Assembly: GCA_030278955.1 (NCBI GenBank)
Contig: JAOANR010000006.1
Location: forward strand, 51,550,915-51,614,914
Length of the DNA stretch: 64,000 nt
Direction: 5' to 3'
DNA from: Hygrophila difformis
Lineage: Eukaryota > Streptophyta > Magnoliopsida > Lamiales > Acanthaceae
Positions 32,340 to 44,458 of this stretch are shown here, piece by piece. The notes under the pieces were generated by a model, which was given only the letters and a program-made list of their open reading frames with translations, made no database searches and was not told the origin of the DNA. Position numbers and translations under genes: made by a program. Positions within the stretch are counted from its first letter, which is position 1, and every line of letters starts with the position of its first letter.

Positions 32340-33945
32340 TTAAGATGTAACAACAGTATTGGATGTTTGCTCGGGCTGTATGGGTGCCTTAGTGGTGGCA
32401 GGTGCTGGCATTTCAGATTGAGCTGGCTGCGTTGGAGTCCGGGTTGCTTCTTGTTGCACCACTGGCTCGGACGTAGCAACTTCTTGCACTTCAGTCTGCC
32501 CTCTTGGCGGCAAAGCCGAAGCTTGTACTGCTGGCTGGGTAGGCTGTGGGTTGGCCTCAGGAGGGGTGGAAAAATAGGCATCAATCTCAGCATCTGGGTC
32601 TTCCGGAATTTCCTGAGCTTCTTGAGTTCCAAACAGTTTGTGTGCAAATCTCAGATAGTCATGCACGAATGTCTGACTTGTTACCCGGACCAGTTTAAGT
32701 TCCCAAGCCTCCTTAATCCGTGTGCAAAACAGGCTCCTGACTTTGTGATTATAGTGCATGACCTTTGTTTTATTTCCTTCCTTCCCATACCTCAAGGCTT
32801 CTCTATCCATTTCCATGAGGAGTTCAAGATATGAAGTTCTATATTGCTCCATCATGGTGTTGATCATGTCTCTTTCTAGCTCTTCCGTCACATAAGTCAT
32901 CATCTGTGCTTTGTCAAACGTCAGATATTCCTTTGCTTCAGCCTCGGTCATTAATCTGAGTTGCACCTTCTTTTTGGTCAAGACTGACCAATTGTGGTGC
33001 TGCACCTCATAAAGGGCTTTTTCCCTTAGTTCTCTGATGTGCTCGGGAAATCCAGGGTCTACCTTAGTTCCCTTTTCCACTGGTCTTGTCTGGCCAAACC
33101 GCTTGTTTATGAAAATTGTCTCAAAATTATCCTCATCTGGCAAGGTCAATCCTTCATCCAATCTCTCTTGTGTTATGAAACCTTTGCCTTGTCCCCACAG
33201 AAGTGCCATCTCGTGCCATTCTTTCCGAGCTGCATTGATTTCTTCTCTAAACTTGTTTATCATGGTAGAGTTCCTTTCTGTGTTGAACTCCTCGATTCTC
33301 CTCAGTTTGTGGCGCAGGTTGTAACTCATCTCCCGATGCCTTAGCTTAGCCTGCCTGGCTACCCATCTCTGCTCTTCTCTTCCCATGTTGTCAAATAACC
33401 TCGGGTTCCAAATGCAAGGGAAGGCTTCATGCATTGAAATGGCTCCCTTTGCCAGTATCTGGCTCACCGGTAAAGGTCTTTCCACGAACTGCAATCGCAC
33501 TTGTGGGTCTATGGGCTGGTCGGGAATGAGTATATCATAGTTTGAGATATTGATTCCCACTGTTCCATCTTCTAGATGACGCTGCCAGACAGCTGTGTGT
33601 ATTTGGAACTTCAGCGTGATTCTTTCCAAATGCACTTCGGGTGTCATTATGGAATCATGCGGAGCATGGTCTGTCATTAGTTCCCAAAACTTCAGCATGT
33701 GATGGGAGAAATCCCTTTCTATGTTCGTCAGAGCGGTTGATCTATCTGCAGGGGGGATTTTTACGTCCCATCCGGGCCTCAATGATAACTCAGCTTCAGT
33801 ACCCCGGTCCAATGGAACACCGTACACGCTTATCAGAGCCTCCCTGAGCTTCATAATCTGAGTCCTGTTTGCAGATGCTTCTACTGCTGCCTGATGCAGA
33901 GTGCAATCGGGCAATCCAATAGCTGACTTAATCACTAGTTCATTC
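32340..33945 (-). CDS. Element B ORF, exon 2
   Basis: 534 residues ending at TAA (32340-32342). The exon begins at an acceptor read on the minus strand as a T-rich tract ending TTTTTCAG, followed by GAATGAACTAG. The frame runs on through NELVIKSAIGLPDCTLHQA. No ATG precedes it within the open frame, which supports a splice. The protein is mostly helical in composition, with a Pro/Gln/Ala-rich tail. I do not recognise the family. The joined protein would have 15 residues from exon 1, a Trp codon across the junction, and this exon. Confidence 0.72.
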
Positions 33946-35305
33946 CTGAAAAATATAGAAAGTATTAATTCCAATCAAGTTTTTATATATTTTTGAGAGT
34001 TGAGTTTCAAGCCAAAAACCAACATCCTCACATTTTGAGCTTTGCTCGAAATGTGATTTATTTGATTAATACTCAAAACATTATCATAAGGCAGATGCCA
34101 TTAATTAAAAAAAAGGTCTAAGTCATTGGAGTTAGAGAATTTTTTAGTAGGCTATTGGGCCCAAAAAGTTCGCTTTTCCAATTTTATTAAACAAGCTCGA
34201 GGCACTTGTTGAAAATGGAATGAAATGATGATGATGGAATGGATAGCTCGAAAATGGAAGGTGCAGTGGAGGCGTGGCGGGATGGATTTGCTATTTCCGG
34301 ATTGTTTGGACTGTCTTTGGACAGTTAAAACGTTCAAGAAAATGCAAACACTATTTTTAATTTTGAAAAGGTTGACTTGATTTTATTTAATGAAAAGTGA
34401 GATGTGTGTGGTCCCATTTTTGGATTTTGTAAAGAGATAGCAGTTGAGGTGGCAAAATACTGCTACTTAACTCACACTTTTTAGTTCCATTGGGAACAAA
34501 AAAACTTGTCAACCAAAATTCCTAATACTATTTTTGTCTTTTAGTGGAAAAGTAAACTTGCAAAAGGGGGTTGGTGCACGGATTGCCCAACACAGACAAA
34601 CATACCTTTTGCAAAAACTTGCAATATACATGCCAAAATAAGAAATCAGCATTAAATGCCCACAAGGCATGCAACACTCATGAGCTTGCAACAAAAACAC
34701 AAGATCATGCTTCCTGCCTAAACAAGAACATAAGATTAATCACACTATTCATGCTCAATAAGAAGGACATTCATACGCAAGAAAATTAATAACATAATGA
34801 CACTCTCACAGTATCCCTATGTTCATCAATTCTTATTTTTTTTTTAAGATTTTCAACAATCCAGGAGGAATCAAGATCAAGCGGACAAAACATGAGCATA
34901 CAGACTAGATCAAACAAAAACATAAGAACCTTAAAAACTTCAAAACCCTCAACCATAGCAAAATCTACCACTGCCAAACCCTACCCATCATGCCCGTGTC
35001 TTCCAGACAACCTAGGTTCATGGAATCAAAATTCTAACAACCCCTAACACTTCTATTTATGCCTCTGCATCAACCAACCAAAATACCAAACTTCAAGACT
35101 ATACTCGGCCATTAATCAGTAAACACAGGGAATCGAAGTCCATACATGCCCAATACACAGAATCACTACAATTGAAATTCAACTAAGTGAAAACAACCAT
35201 GAGGAAGCCCATTCACACAATACCGAAAACTCAAACACCAAAAATCCCTAGGTTCGCGAAAACAGGGGCAATGGGTGCGCGGGAACAGAATGGGGAAAGG
35301 CTTAC
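33946..35305 (-). other. Predicted 1360-bp intron in element B
   Basis: Donor GTAAG (35305-35301), preceded by ATG as exon end; acceptor CAG at 33948-33946 after a T-rich tract. Removing it joins a 47-nt exon (15 codons plus 2 nt) to exon 2 in phase 2 without a stop. The interior has no ORF and holds a hairpin module 77 nt from the acceptor (34022-34055). Confidence 0.65.
34022..34055 (-). other. Hairpin-TGTGAGGATG module in the intron
   Basis: Sense stem CACATTT-GAGC/GCTC-AAATGTG with one mismatch and a 3-nt loop, then GAGGATGTTGG. Same design as the PPT module at 27894. Confidence 0.7.
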
Positions 35306-35352
35306 CATGGTTCAGTTTGCTTCGGGGGCGAAGATGAAGATGGGTGTTCCAT
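35306..35352 (-). CDS. Element B ORF, exon 1
   Basis: ATG at 35352 in the context ACCATGG, followed by a short Ser/Pro-rich peptide (MEHPSSSSPPKQTEP) and two bases of a codon completed by exon 2. The donor GTAAGC follows directly. The phase fits exactly, which is the main reason for this call; a transcript would settle it. Confidence 0.65.
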
Positions 35353-35519
35353 GGTAGAAATCGGGCAGAGTTTCCCTTGGAAATGGTCGGAAAAGTTGCG
35401 AAGGACACGGTGGTGTGCTTCGGGAGAGGTTTCGGACGTGCGAGAGTGTTTTTCGAAAAATTTTCTAAGTGTGGGAGCGTGGGGAAGAAGAGGGAGGGGA
35501 AGGGGTTTAAATACTAATG

Positions 35520-36030
35520 GGCCGGTCGCGGAACCCTAGCCCATTGTCGCGGAACAGGGTTGCGCGACCAGGCTCGGCGACATTAGAGGTGTCGCGGAAA
35601 TGGGACTTTGTCGCGGAGTCATGCACCGCGACAAAGTGTACCGCGACAAAATGGCAAGGAAGAATGGGGTGGTGTGCCCGTGTCGCGGAATAGGAGCTTT
35701 GTCGCGATGCAGTGCTCCGCGACAAAGGCTTCCGCGACAAAGACAAACAAAGTTCAGGGATGAGTGAAATTTTGTCGCGGAGTTGCACTTGGTCGCGATG
35801 CTGAGCACCGCGACAAAATGGTTGTTCTGCGACAAAGACAAACAAGGTTTGATGATGAGGGGATCTTTGTCGCGGAGTTGCACTTGGTCGCGATGCTGAG
35901 CACCGCGACAAAATGGTTGTTCCGCGACAAAGACAAACAAGGTTTGATGATGAGGGGATCTTTGTCGCGGAGTTGCACTTGGTCGTGGAACGTTGTTCCG
36001 CGACAAAATGGTCATTCCGCGACAAACTTT
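35520..36030. repeat. GTCGCGGA repeats in the element B leader, with a 95-bp tandem triplication
   Basis: The palindromic words of the LTR recur in the internal leader. Within them a 95-bp unit beginning TTTGTCGCGGAGTTGCACTT starts at 35771, 35866 and 35961; the first two copies are almost identical and the third diverges after about 30 bp. Confidence 0.85.
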
Positions 36031-36379
36031 TTGAATTTTCAAATTTGCAACGGACTGGGCCCGAGTGTGATGTTGGGCCTGCGTCTATTTTATTTGATTT
36101 GGACCTAAATGAATTCAGTCCAAGTAAATTCAAAACATTGGGCCATTATTTAAAATAATCTACTTGCATAAAATTAGGTTGGGTCAGTTCCATTTATCTG
36201 CGAGATTTATTCCGGATCTTAAATTCCTTTAAATTCCGAAAATAATTTCTCAGATTTGTGGAATTTTCCCAACCAAGAACCTGGTTTTCCATGCTTTTTC
36301 TGCTCCTTCTTTTTGGGTGGTTCTGAATTTCCTGCAAGACAGATAAATACCCATTAGGTTAGGTTTTCTCCTCAGTTCA

Positions 36380-36415
36380 ACATCCTCACATTTAGAGTCT
36401 TGGTACTCTAAATGT
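36380..36415 (-). other. Hairpin-TGTGAGGATG module in the leader
   Basis: Perfect 11-bp stem ACATTTAGAGT/ACTCTAAATGT with a 6-nt loop, merging into AATGTGAGGATGTTG in sense. It lies about 110-165 nt after the primer site. Confidence 0.72.
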
Positions 36416-36527
36416 TCAATTAATCTTGAGGGTACTTTTTCTGTTCTGGATTAGATATATTACATTAAACTAAGTTAATCTATGAGTAATCAGGAATGTA
36501 ATTCTCTTAATAAACGACGCTGCATCC

Positions 36528-36545
36528 TCCCCGGCAACGGCGCCA
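36528..36545 (-). promoter_or_regulatory. Primer binding site (tRNA-Asp) of element B
   Basis: Sense TGGCGCCGTTGCCGGGGA abuts the LTR end GTTTCA with no spacer. It matches 18 nt of the plant tRNA-Asp 3' end, as in Athila elements. Confidence 0.88.
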
Positions 36546-39500
36546 TGAAACTTTTGACAAATTTCATTAACACGAGTATTTTTCTAAAATATATCAGGAT
36601 TGAATTTATTAAATGAAGAGAGTTATGATTTATGGAATGGGTTTAGGGATATATCAGGATTGTTACTTTTTATTACTCATGCGAGGGGCTTTAATTTCGA
36701 ATGGCGATGTGATCCTCTCTGTCATGAAACTTCTGACAAATCTCATGATACAACCGGGATAAATTGACCTTCTGCCTGTCACACTGAGGGTCCCCGGCAT
36801 ATGTACCATGATACTTCTCATGATTTCATGTCATGAGATTCCCTGCCATGAAACTTTCAGCAGATTCCCACTACATGAGTATTTTCTGAAAAATCACATT
36901 TTTTATTTACTCGTGTTAAGAAACTGTGCCCCCGAAAGCGCACGGAGTCAAAAATTGCAGTATTTATAGTAAGTACCGGATCGTTCACTGGAGGATGTGC
37001 GATGGAAGCAGGGCCCACGCCGTTTACTAAGATTTTCCACTCGGTTACTCGATTCAAGTTTGAGAGATGACTAACAACTACTTGACAGAATTTAAACTAA
37101 GCTATGAAAGCAATAAAAATAAAGCAGATAAAATTATTCTAGAAAGCGAATTAAATTTAATCTAAGAAAGCAATAATATTATTCTAGGAAAGCGGTAAAG
37201 ATTATCTAAGAAAACAGATTTAAAATATGACAGAAGGGACATGAAGAAAAGAATAAAGATTGGACAAGATTCAGATGAAACACAATTAAACTTCCATTTT
37301 GTTACACAGATCTTAGCTTGGGATAATCCATCAGTTAGCTAACTCTCATGCTCTCTACACCGTGTTCCCTTTAACAGACAGGTACTTACAGTAAGAGTTT
37401 ACATGCTCTTAAGATAACAAAATCTAAGATACCACAGATATACAACTGCCCCCGCGCAGAGGTATGTCATTTATCTGTGGTGGACAAGCAACACCCGACA
37501 AATTACTTATTGAGATGCCAAGTACTGTTATCCTTCCCCCATGTCACACCCAAAGATTCTAATCAAGCCCTGAACTATCCCTTAACTATCAGTCCTAGTA
37601 GCAGTTACGCAACTCTCAATACAACCGAGTGACCTCTAAAGAAAGCAGTTAAAAGAAAGCGATAAAGAAAGCATTTAAAATCCTATCACTCGGAGGTTTT
37701 TGAAAGTCTGACCCTGGTAGTAAAAGAAAGCCCCCAGTCAGGATGACCGGGTGTGGATCAAGAATTCCCTATTCTCGGTGAACCGCTCGCAGTGTTCACT
37801 TCCCGTCGGGTGGTTATGAGATACAAACTAATGAAACGAACTAATAACTTAGGTCGTTCCGGATGCACTCACTCAGGACTCAAAAATAGGCTTTGGCAGA
37901 AGAAGATAGCAGTTGAAAGAATACTCAACCCTACCTTAGAAAATAACCAAGGCCTGAATGTTGTTCCTCTAGTATTATCTGTCACACCTTATCGGAATCC
38001 AAGTGGAATCTGACCCAGTGCAATATTTAATACAAGATTTCCAACAAACAGCAATTTTGGAAAATAATAAATCTGAGAATCATTCCCTATCAGGTACTAG
38101 ACTCTGAATAAGAACACAGACCCTTTCAGTCTAGGTGAGACCTAATCGCTAACTCTGCTTCTAATTTCCCAAAATCAACCCCCAGTCGGAAATGAATTAG
38201 TCCTAACTGTCGAATTTATCCCTTACTCAGATCCGGATTTTATAAAGGAATTTTGTTGGAAATTTATTATGAAATATCTGATTAAAAACAAGACTCCTGT
38301 GTCCAAGGGAAGGATCCCAAAATAATATCGACCACAATATCTACATAATAATATCATGCATAAATTTATAGAGAAGTGTAAAATTAAATAACCCAAAATA
38401 TAAGGTGGGTTTAGACAGAAGTTGACACACAGAGATGAAATAGCCGGGGATGAGAAGAATTTATTTGGCTAAAAAGATAACTGAAATAACCGGGGTTATC
38501 CGGACTGCAAACATCTGCTATCCAGGTCCCAAATATTCCAGGTGGAATGGTTTTTAGACAGTGGAATGCCTCAAATGACAGTTGCCGCCGTCATATTAGA
38601 CTCCACTATCTGTGAATTTGGATAAAAACCCACATGTTCTATCACTGCAATAATTATTAGATGACATTGGCAAATATCATCTAACATTACTACAGCTCCA
38701 TATTCGTGTTTGAAATTAAAATAAAGAAAAGAAAACTGTATCTGGATAGGAGTCAGCTGAGCAGCTATTATAATCCCGAATGGACGAACCGCCAAGGCTT
38801 CCACCGACCACTATCTGGACCATGCAAAATAACAATTAATAATTAATATACAGAATACGAGCTAGTTATCCTTGTGGGAATACCCGCCAACATTAATCTG
38901 ATATATTCCTTATTAGCTGTTTCACACATTACGGGAAAAGACAAAATAAATAAAAGAAAAAATATTTTTGGGTCATCTTGCATGAGAGACATTGGTTTCT
39001 CATGCAAGGTATGGAAACGATTCCATAATCACTCTTTATGTCTAAATAATCACTCATTCCATAATTAATTAATTACAGTCCGGATTATATACTTAGATCA
39101 TTAGAGTTTAATCTTTTGTAGAAGAGTCTTTTAGTGGAATTGAACAAAATTCTTTATATCAAAATAATCATGGATTGAGATCATTGGATTTCAACCTCAA
39201 AATATTAATATAAAGGTCCAATTGATTAATGAGGTGAGATGAAGAATAAAAATTTGGCAAAAAGGTGCCACTTTGTCACGGAGTAGAGTTTGTGTCGCGG
39301 AGCATGGTTCCGCGACAAGGGTTTCGCGACAAAGGGTGGGAAATAAGAGAAGTGGGATTTTGAAAATTAGGGTTTGCTTTGTCGCTAAGCAAAAATTTTG
39401 TCGCGGAACATGGTTCCGCGACAAAGGGGTATAGCGACAAGAAGTTTGAAAATTGGACAAGGCATAATTCTTGTCGCGGAACAAGAGGTTTTGTCGCGGA

Positions 39501-40988
39501 ACGTGGTTCCGCGACAATGTTGATTCGCGACAAAGCCCTTCCAGAATAAAATCAAAAGTATTTGGGTCCTTGGTCTCTAATCAAGGATTTTGTCGCGGAA
39601 CGTGGTTCCGCGACAAGAGTTGCATCGCGACCAAGGGGTGTTGAAAATAAGGCCAACAAGTGTTCTTTGGTACCTTTGTCACCAAAGCATCATTTTGTCG
39701 CGGATCGTGGTTCCGCGACAAGAGTTGTTCCGCGACAAAAGCGTGTCCAGTACACATGTCAGAAAAGTAAAGTGGAACAGTGGCATGCATTGTGTGTGAT
39801 CTCACCCATTTCAGATTCAAAAGCTAAACTAAGCTAAAAATAACAAAACAGAATATGAATCTAGCTAGAACATGCTGAACATAAAAGAAATAAAACAAAC
39901 TTAAATCTTAAGAAACCCTAATCTGAGCTTGATCACCCATAAGCGTGCAACATTATCCCAAGAAAAAGTCACCACGCAGTGACATTAAAATGCAAAACAA
40001 GGATCAAATGACCCAAGGAAAAACGAAAGCAGTAAGATCCATGGGGTGTGAGACCCATTTCATGATTTTGGGACACAAATGGAGAATGTTTTCCCATATT
40101 ATTAAACGGTGTTGTTCATACCCATGATTTGGGTACCACAAACCCTTAAACAAAAGTTTAGAACAGGAAAAATGTGTAAACTGGCTATCTAACCAAAGTG
40201 CAATAAACTACATCTAACTAGTGCATAGATTAAATAATACAAGAAAAACCTAACTAAACTACCCTAAACTAAACTAACTACTGAGCTCCCTACTTGTCTT
40301 CAAGAATGTGTATTCTCTCTAAAATTCTTCCAACCTCTAGCTCATGGGAAATACCTCATATTTATAGAGGGTAAACCCTAAGCTCATGGGCCTTGATTTG
40401 AGCCCATTGTGTCTCAAGACATCACACACATCACAGCTTTGTCTCGGAGCACCAAGTTTGGTCGCGGAATACACTGCATGTGGCAAAGCTTCTCGACTGG
40501 GTCTTGTATCTCTAAAAGTGCATCTTTGTCGCGGAATGGACCTTTGTCGCGGAACAGGGCATCGCGACAAAGGGGCTTTGGCTGGTCTTCTCCTTCATCT
40601 GAGCTTGCTTGGTCGCGGAACGCTCCTTTGTCGAGGAACCATGCATCACGACAAAGGGGCTTCCACGACAAAGGTGTTCCTGGGCCTGCTGGATTGGGCC
40701 AGATGGGCCGAAAGTATTCTTTTTGTGGGCTTTTCTCTCTTTTTCCCATCTTTTTCATTCCTTTTTCTTTTCTTTTCTTTTTCTCATGTTTTTGGCTTTT
40801 TCCAACATAAATATGTAATAAAATTACATATTTATGCCTTTTTCACACCAGCTTATTATTTTTACAATTATGCATAAATCAGTCCAATTCGACTGCTTTC
40901 TTACTTAATGTAAGACCGGAATGCGATCAAATGCCCGTTTAAGACACGAAAATGGATTGAAAATAATGGTCATTTCTGGCCATTATCA
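36546..40988 (-). repeat. LTR B right copy (5' LTR)
   Basis: 4443 bp, nearly identical to the left copy. TATA box at 40359-40366; palindrome clusters at about 39270-39750 and 40440-40670. Its 40389-40880 plus-strand frames are palindrome and T-tract artefacts. Confidence 0.9.
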
Positions 40989-40993
40989 GTGGG
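40989..40993. repeat. Target-site duplication GTGGG, right of element B
   Basis: Matches 23432-23436. From here solo LTR A resumes. Confidence 0.9.
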
Positions 40994-41602
40994 AAATAAG
41001 AGAAATTAAAATTTTGGAAATTAGGGTTGTTGTGTCGCGGAACAAGAAGTGTGTCGCGGACCGTGGGTCTGCGACAGGGGTTCCGCGACACAAGGTTCGA
41101 AAATCCAACAAGGGCATAATTCCTGGTCGCGGAACAAGGAGTGTGTCGCGGACCGTGGGTCCGCGACAGAGCCCTTCCAGAATGACATTACAAGCATTTG
41201 GGTCCTCGGTCGCTAATCAAGGAGTGTGTCGCGGACCGTGGGTCCGCGACAGGGTTGCTTCGCGATCGAGGGATTTAAAAATTTTATAAAAATTTTGGCA
41301 GCATAACGCCTAATATTGCATTGCAGGGGAGTGCGTTGTGATCCGTGAGATCACAACGGGAAAATTACATTGCAACGTGATGCAATACAATTTGGGACAT
41401 GCAATTTTAAATAAAAATGCACAAACACTTTAATACCATCCCTTTCTAGATCTAATGAACTAAAACTAAAAGTAAAATAAAGAAATAAACTACCTACAAA
41501 CTAAACTAGATAAGAACAGAACACTAAACAAATAAATAAAACAAGACAAAAACTAAAACTGAATATAAACTATGCTAACAAAATAAAACTAAAATAAAAA
41601 CT
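40994..41602 (-). repeat. Solo LTR A, segment 2
   Basis: 609 bp between element B and the Tekay-like element. It holds palindromes GTCGCGGACCGTGGGTCCGCGAC near 41050-41250 in outline (arms GTCGCGGACC and GGTCCGCGAC), then AT-rich sequence. No gene. Confidence 0.8.
41598..41602. repeat. Target-site duplication AAACT, left of the Tekay-like element
   Basis: Matches 52966-52970. Confidence 0.85.
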
Positions 41603-44418
41603 TGTAACACCCCGGTTTTTGGTCACCCAGGTCGGGATGTCACCGCCACATCTCCCTAGTAAGACACGGTTTCTCCGAGCTTACTAAAGAGATGCAAGGC
41701 TAGGTATTGCAGTATTTAAAAACATTTAAAGCATTCAAAATAGCCCATACAATATAACTCGAAAATAATAATAGCATAGCGCAGCGGAAATATTTAGTTT
41801 AGTACAGTATCGCAGCGGAAAATATAAAAAGGGCCGACATGGCCAAAACACGGGTTAAACAGGCCCGTTCATAATGTAGTCTACGTACGAAATTTAAAAG
41901 CAAAATAAAAATTCCCAAAATCCCATGCATGATTCATGCTCACACATGCTCATTCCACATATTCAGTAAAGAAAGGAATAAAAATGGTTTTGATCAGCAA
42001 AATTGCTGAGTAAGTTAACACATGCATGATCGTAGGGTTTAAAAGCCATAACTTTAATAATTTAACAAAAGCATGATAATAACATAATATTTAGTTTCAT
42101 CTAATCCATATCCAATAGCATAATTTATCTCAGGCTCTATTTAATAACACATATCACATGGTTCAAGATAATAGCCATAATTTAAATAAAGCATTTAAAT
42201 AATTTAATTTGACAACAATATCATTTAATCTAGTTTAATTTAATTTAGAATCCCCATTACATTCCCGATTTGGTATTTCAAAGTTTCACGATAAAAATCG
42301 CGATAACAAGTTTAGCCGGTAGCCCGGCGGCCGCAGCCGTATCAGCCATACCCAGTACCACTCCGGAGCCTCGGGAAACCCATACGGATATTCACGAGAG
42401 TGTAGGCTCTAAGTTTCGCCGTTTTGGCAATATCACATTTCAAGTATAGCGCGCGGGGTCACCATCGTCCATTACGGCACGAAGTGAATCGTTAGGGGGC
42501 ACCCTGCAGAGCACTCACCCCTAATTTTAATTTATCAAGTTTGTAAGGGGATTTAGTTTTTAAAAACTGCCTTCCATTGTATTAATTTAGAAACAATATC
42601 TCAATTCGTTTCAACCCTAAAGGTTAATTCCATGTTTCAACAAGATTTCAAAATTTCGTTTCGGTAAATCACAGTTTACTCCAAAATTCGTCAAAAATCA
42701 GATTTAATTCCAAAAATTCCAAAATTTCATATCTGACTCGGAAACATCAAGATCTACAACTTTCGTGTTTTAACGTTTTCAATCCGAGATGCCTAAGTAG
42801 GTCAAAATCGCCAATTTTCGCATAACAAGAAATCTGTCCGAGTTAAACATGTCACAGTTTAAAGATTTCAAATTCTAACATATCAATTCAACTCCAAACT
42901 TAATGAAATTTGACAGGGATCATCTTAAGACATTTATCTACAACTTTCATGTTTGGCCAAAGATCTAAAACAGCCTAGATCCTATGTCAAAAACGAGATC
43001 AAGATCATTCCTAAGTTCTGTCCAAGATTTCAAGATCTAGAATCAAACAGTTCGGTTTCAACAGGTTTTCACATATCAAATCAACTCCAAAAATTCTCAA
43101 ATTTTTACAGTAGCTAGGTCTAAGTCTTAGGAACATTTTTCGTGTTTTAAGTTTTCCCGTTTGAGTTCGTTTTAAGGGTCGGAAAAATTCACCAAATCTG
43201 TTGCGTCGGTAGAAAAACAAAAGTGGACAGATTTATGGTTCTTGTTGAATCTTTTAGGTTTCGAATGTTTTAAAATCTCCCAAAACCATGTAAGGTTAAC
43301 TTACAGTATCTATGAACGTCGGGAATGTCCAATTCGGAGGCGTGGCTTCCAGATCACCGTTTCTCCTCTCCGTTCGTCGGGTTCTACGATCTAGATTCGA
43401 TACGGGGGTGTAGAAAGAAAAAGGAGATGATTAGGATTCGTTTTCGAATCGTTTATTGAATAAAGATTGGACCGAGACTTACCACGACTATGGAGATCTG
43501 TAGAGAAACTCGTCCAACAGCGTTCGTCTTGGTTTCGTGCCTCCGACGACTCCGGATTTAGGGTTTCGAACGTATAGAGTGTTGTAGGGTTTTGTAAACT
43601 TGTTCGGGGCTCCCAAGGGGCTTATTTATAGAATTCTCAATCCCTAGGGCGTCCACAACCGACCTAAAGGTCTGGAGTCGAGAGATGTTCAACCGAAAGT
43701 CGAAAAATCCGCGTTCGGGCGAGAGATTCACGCAACAACCAAATCTGTGGGGTGGCGCGGTCGTGGCGCGCTGAACCTCCTTTATCGCGCGGCCACCGCG
43801 CCGACTTCGCCTGGACTTCGGTCCGGGCGGGTCGTGCGATCCGTCGTGCTTTTCCGCCTCTCTTTCGGGTTCCTATCCCTCTATGCTCCCGAATTCCGAT
43901 TTCCGGGGTATATTCGGGTTCATACTTTCTCTCTAATTTTATTCTTAGTCTAATTGGATGTTTTGGACTCGAATACTCGATCGAATACTCGAGTTCATTA
44001 GTGTCGGGTTTTGGTGTACCATTAATCCATCCTTTTATTTAATTAAATTCCTTTAATTCCTTTTTAAGTAAAAGTCTCATTTCTCATTTCCTTATCTTTA
44101 TTTATTTCTTTTATTTACTGGATTTGTTTATTTATTTATAGTATTTATTTTATTTATTATTTATTTATTTAATTATTGTTTTATTTTATGTTGGAAAATT
44201 CTCGGGTATTACAGTCTACCCTCCTTAAGAATCAACTTCGTCCTCGAAGTTGTGTTTCGGCTTTTCTCGTCTCGTGCTAAGGTCTTGTGTTTGTTTTATT
44301 ATGTTGTGACTGAACTTAGAATTAAAACTTCTAAGCTGCCTACGTACCCGGTAAAGGGATCAAGCCATAACGTAGTTCAAAATTTACAAAAATGCACGAA
44401 AAATTAGGGGGTATGACA
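41603..44418 (-). repeat. Tekay-like LTR, left copy (3' LTR)
   Basis: Sense starts TGTCATACCC at 44418 and ends GGGGTGTTACA at 41603. Internal sense start-like TGTAATACCC at 44213 has its own purine tract and hairpin (44214-44252). TATA box at 43623-43630. At the equivalent part of R-U5 there is no T-arm array. Confidence 0.9.
43623..43630 (-). promoter_or_regulatory. TATA box of the Tekay-like LTR, left copy
   Basis: Sense TATAAATA in TTCTATAAATAAGCCCC; right copy at 52170-52177. Its setting before CCCCTTGG matches that of the TR-GAG LTRs. Confidence 0.65.
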
Positions 44419-44458
44419 TCCTCTCCCCCTTAAGATTGCAGTTATGTCCCCATAACTG
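44419..44458 (-). promoter_or_regulatory. Polypurine tract and hairpin of the Tekay-like element
   Basis: Sense hairpin CAGTTATG/CATAACTG (44439-44458) then AAGGGGGAGAGGA against TGTCATACCC. It overlaps the end of the pol frame by 17 bp. Confidence 0.8.

Larger units (their letters stand above)
23437..40988 (-). mobile_element. Element B: giant non-autonomous Athila/Tat-like LTR retrotransposon
   Basis: 17.55 kb, TG...CA ends, TSD GTGGG, LTRs of 4457 and 4443 bp, primer site for tRNA-Asp at 36528-36545 and PPT at 27894. The 8.65-kb internal region carries one spliced long ORF split by one stop codon (35352 to 29514) and no protease, RT, RNase H or integrase, so movement must depend on another element. 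The tRNA-Asp primer with no spacer is typical of Athila. The LTRs are nearly identical by eye apart from a 14-bp indel in a palindrome cluster, implying a recent insertion. It could be called a large retrotransposon derivative. Confidence 0.9.

Noticed and set aside
34152..35305. Short frames within the predicted intron
   Set aside because: Each is under 82 codons, with no family resemblance and no conserved start.
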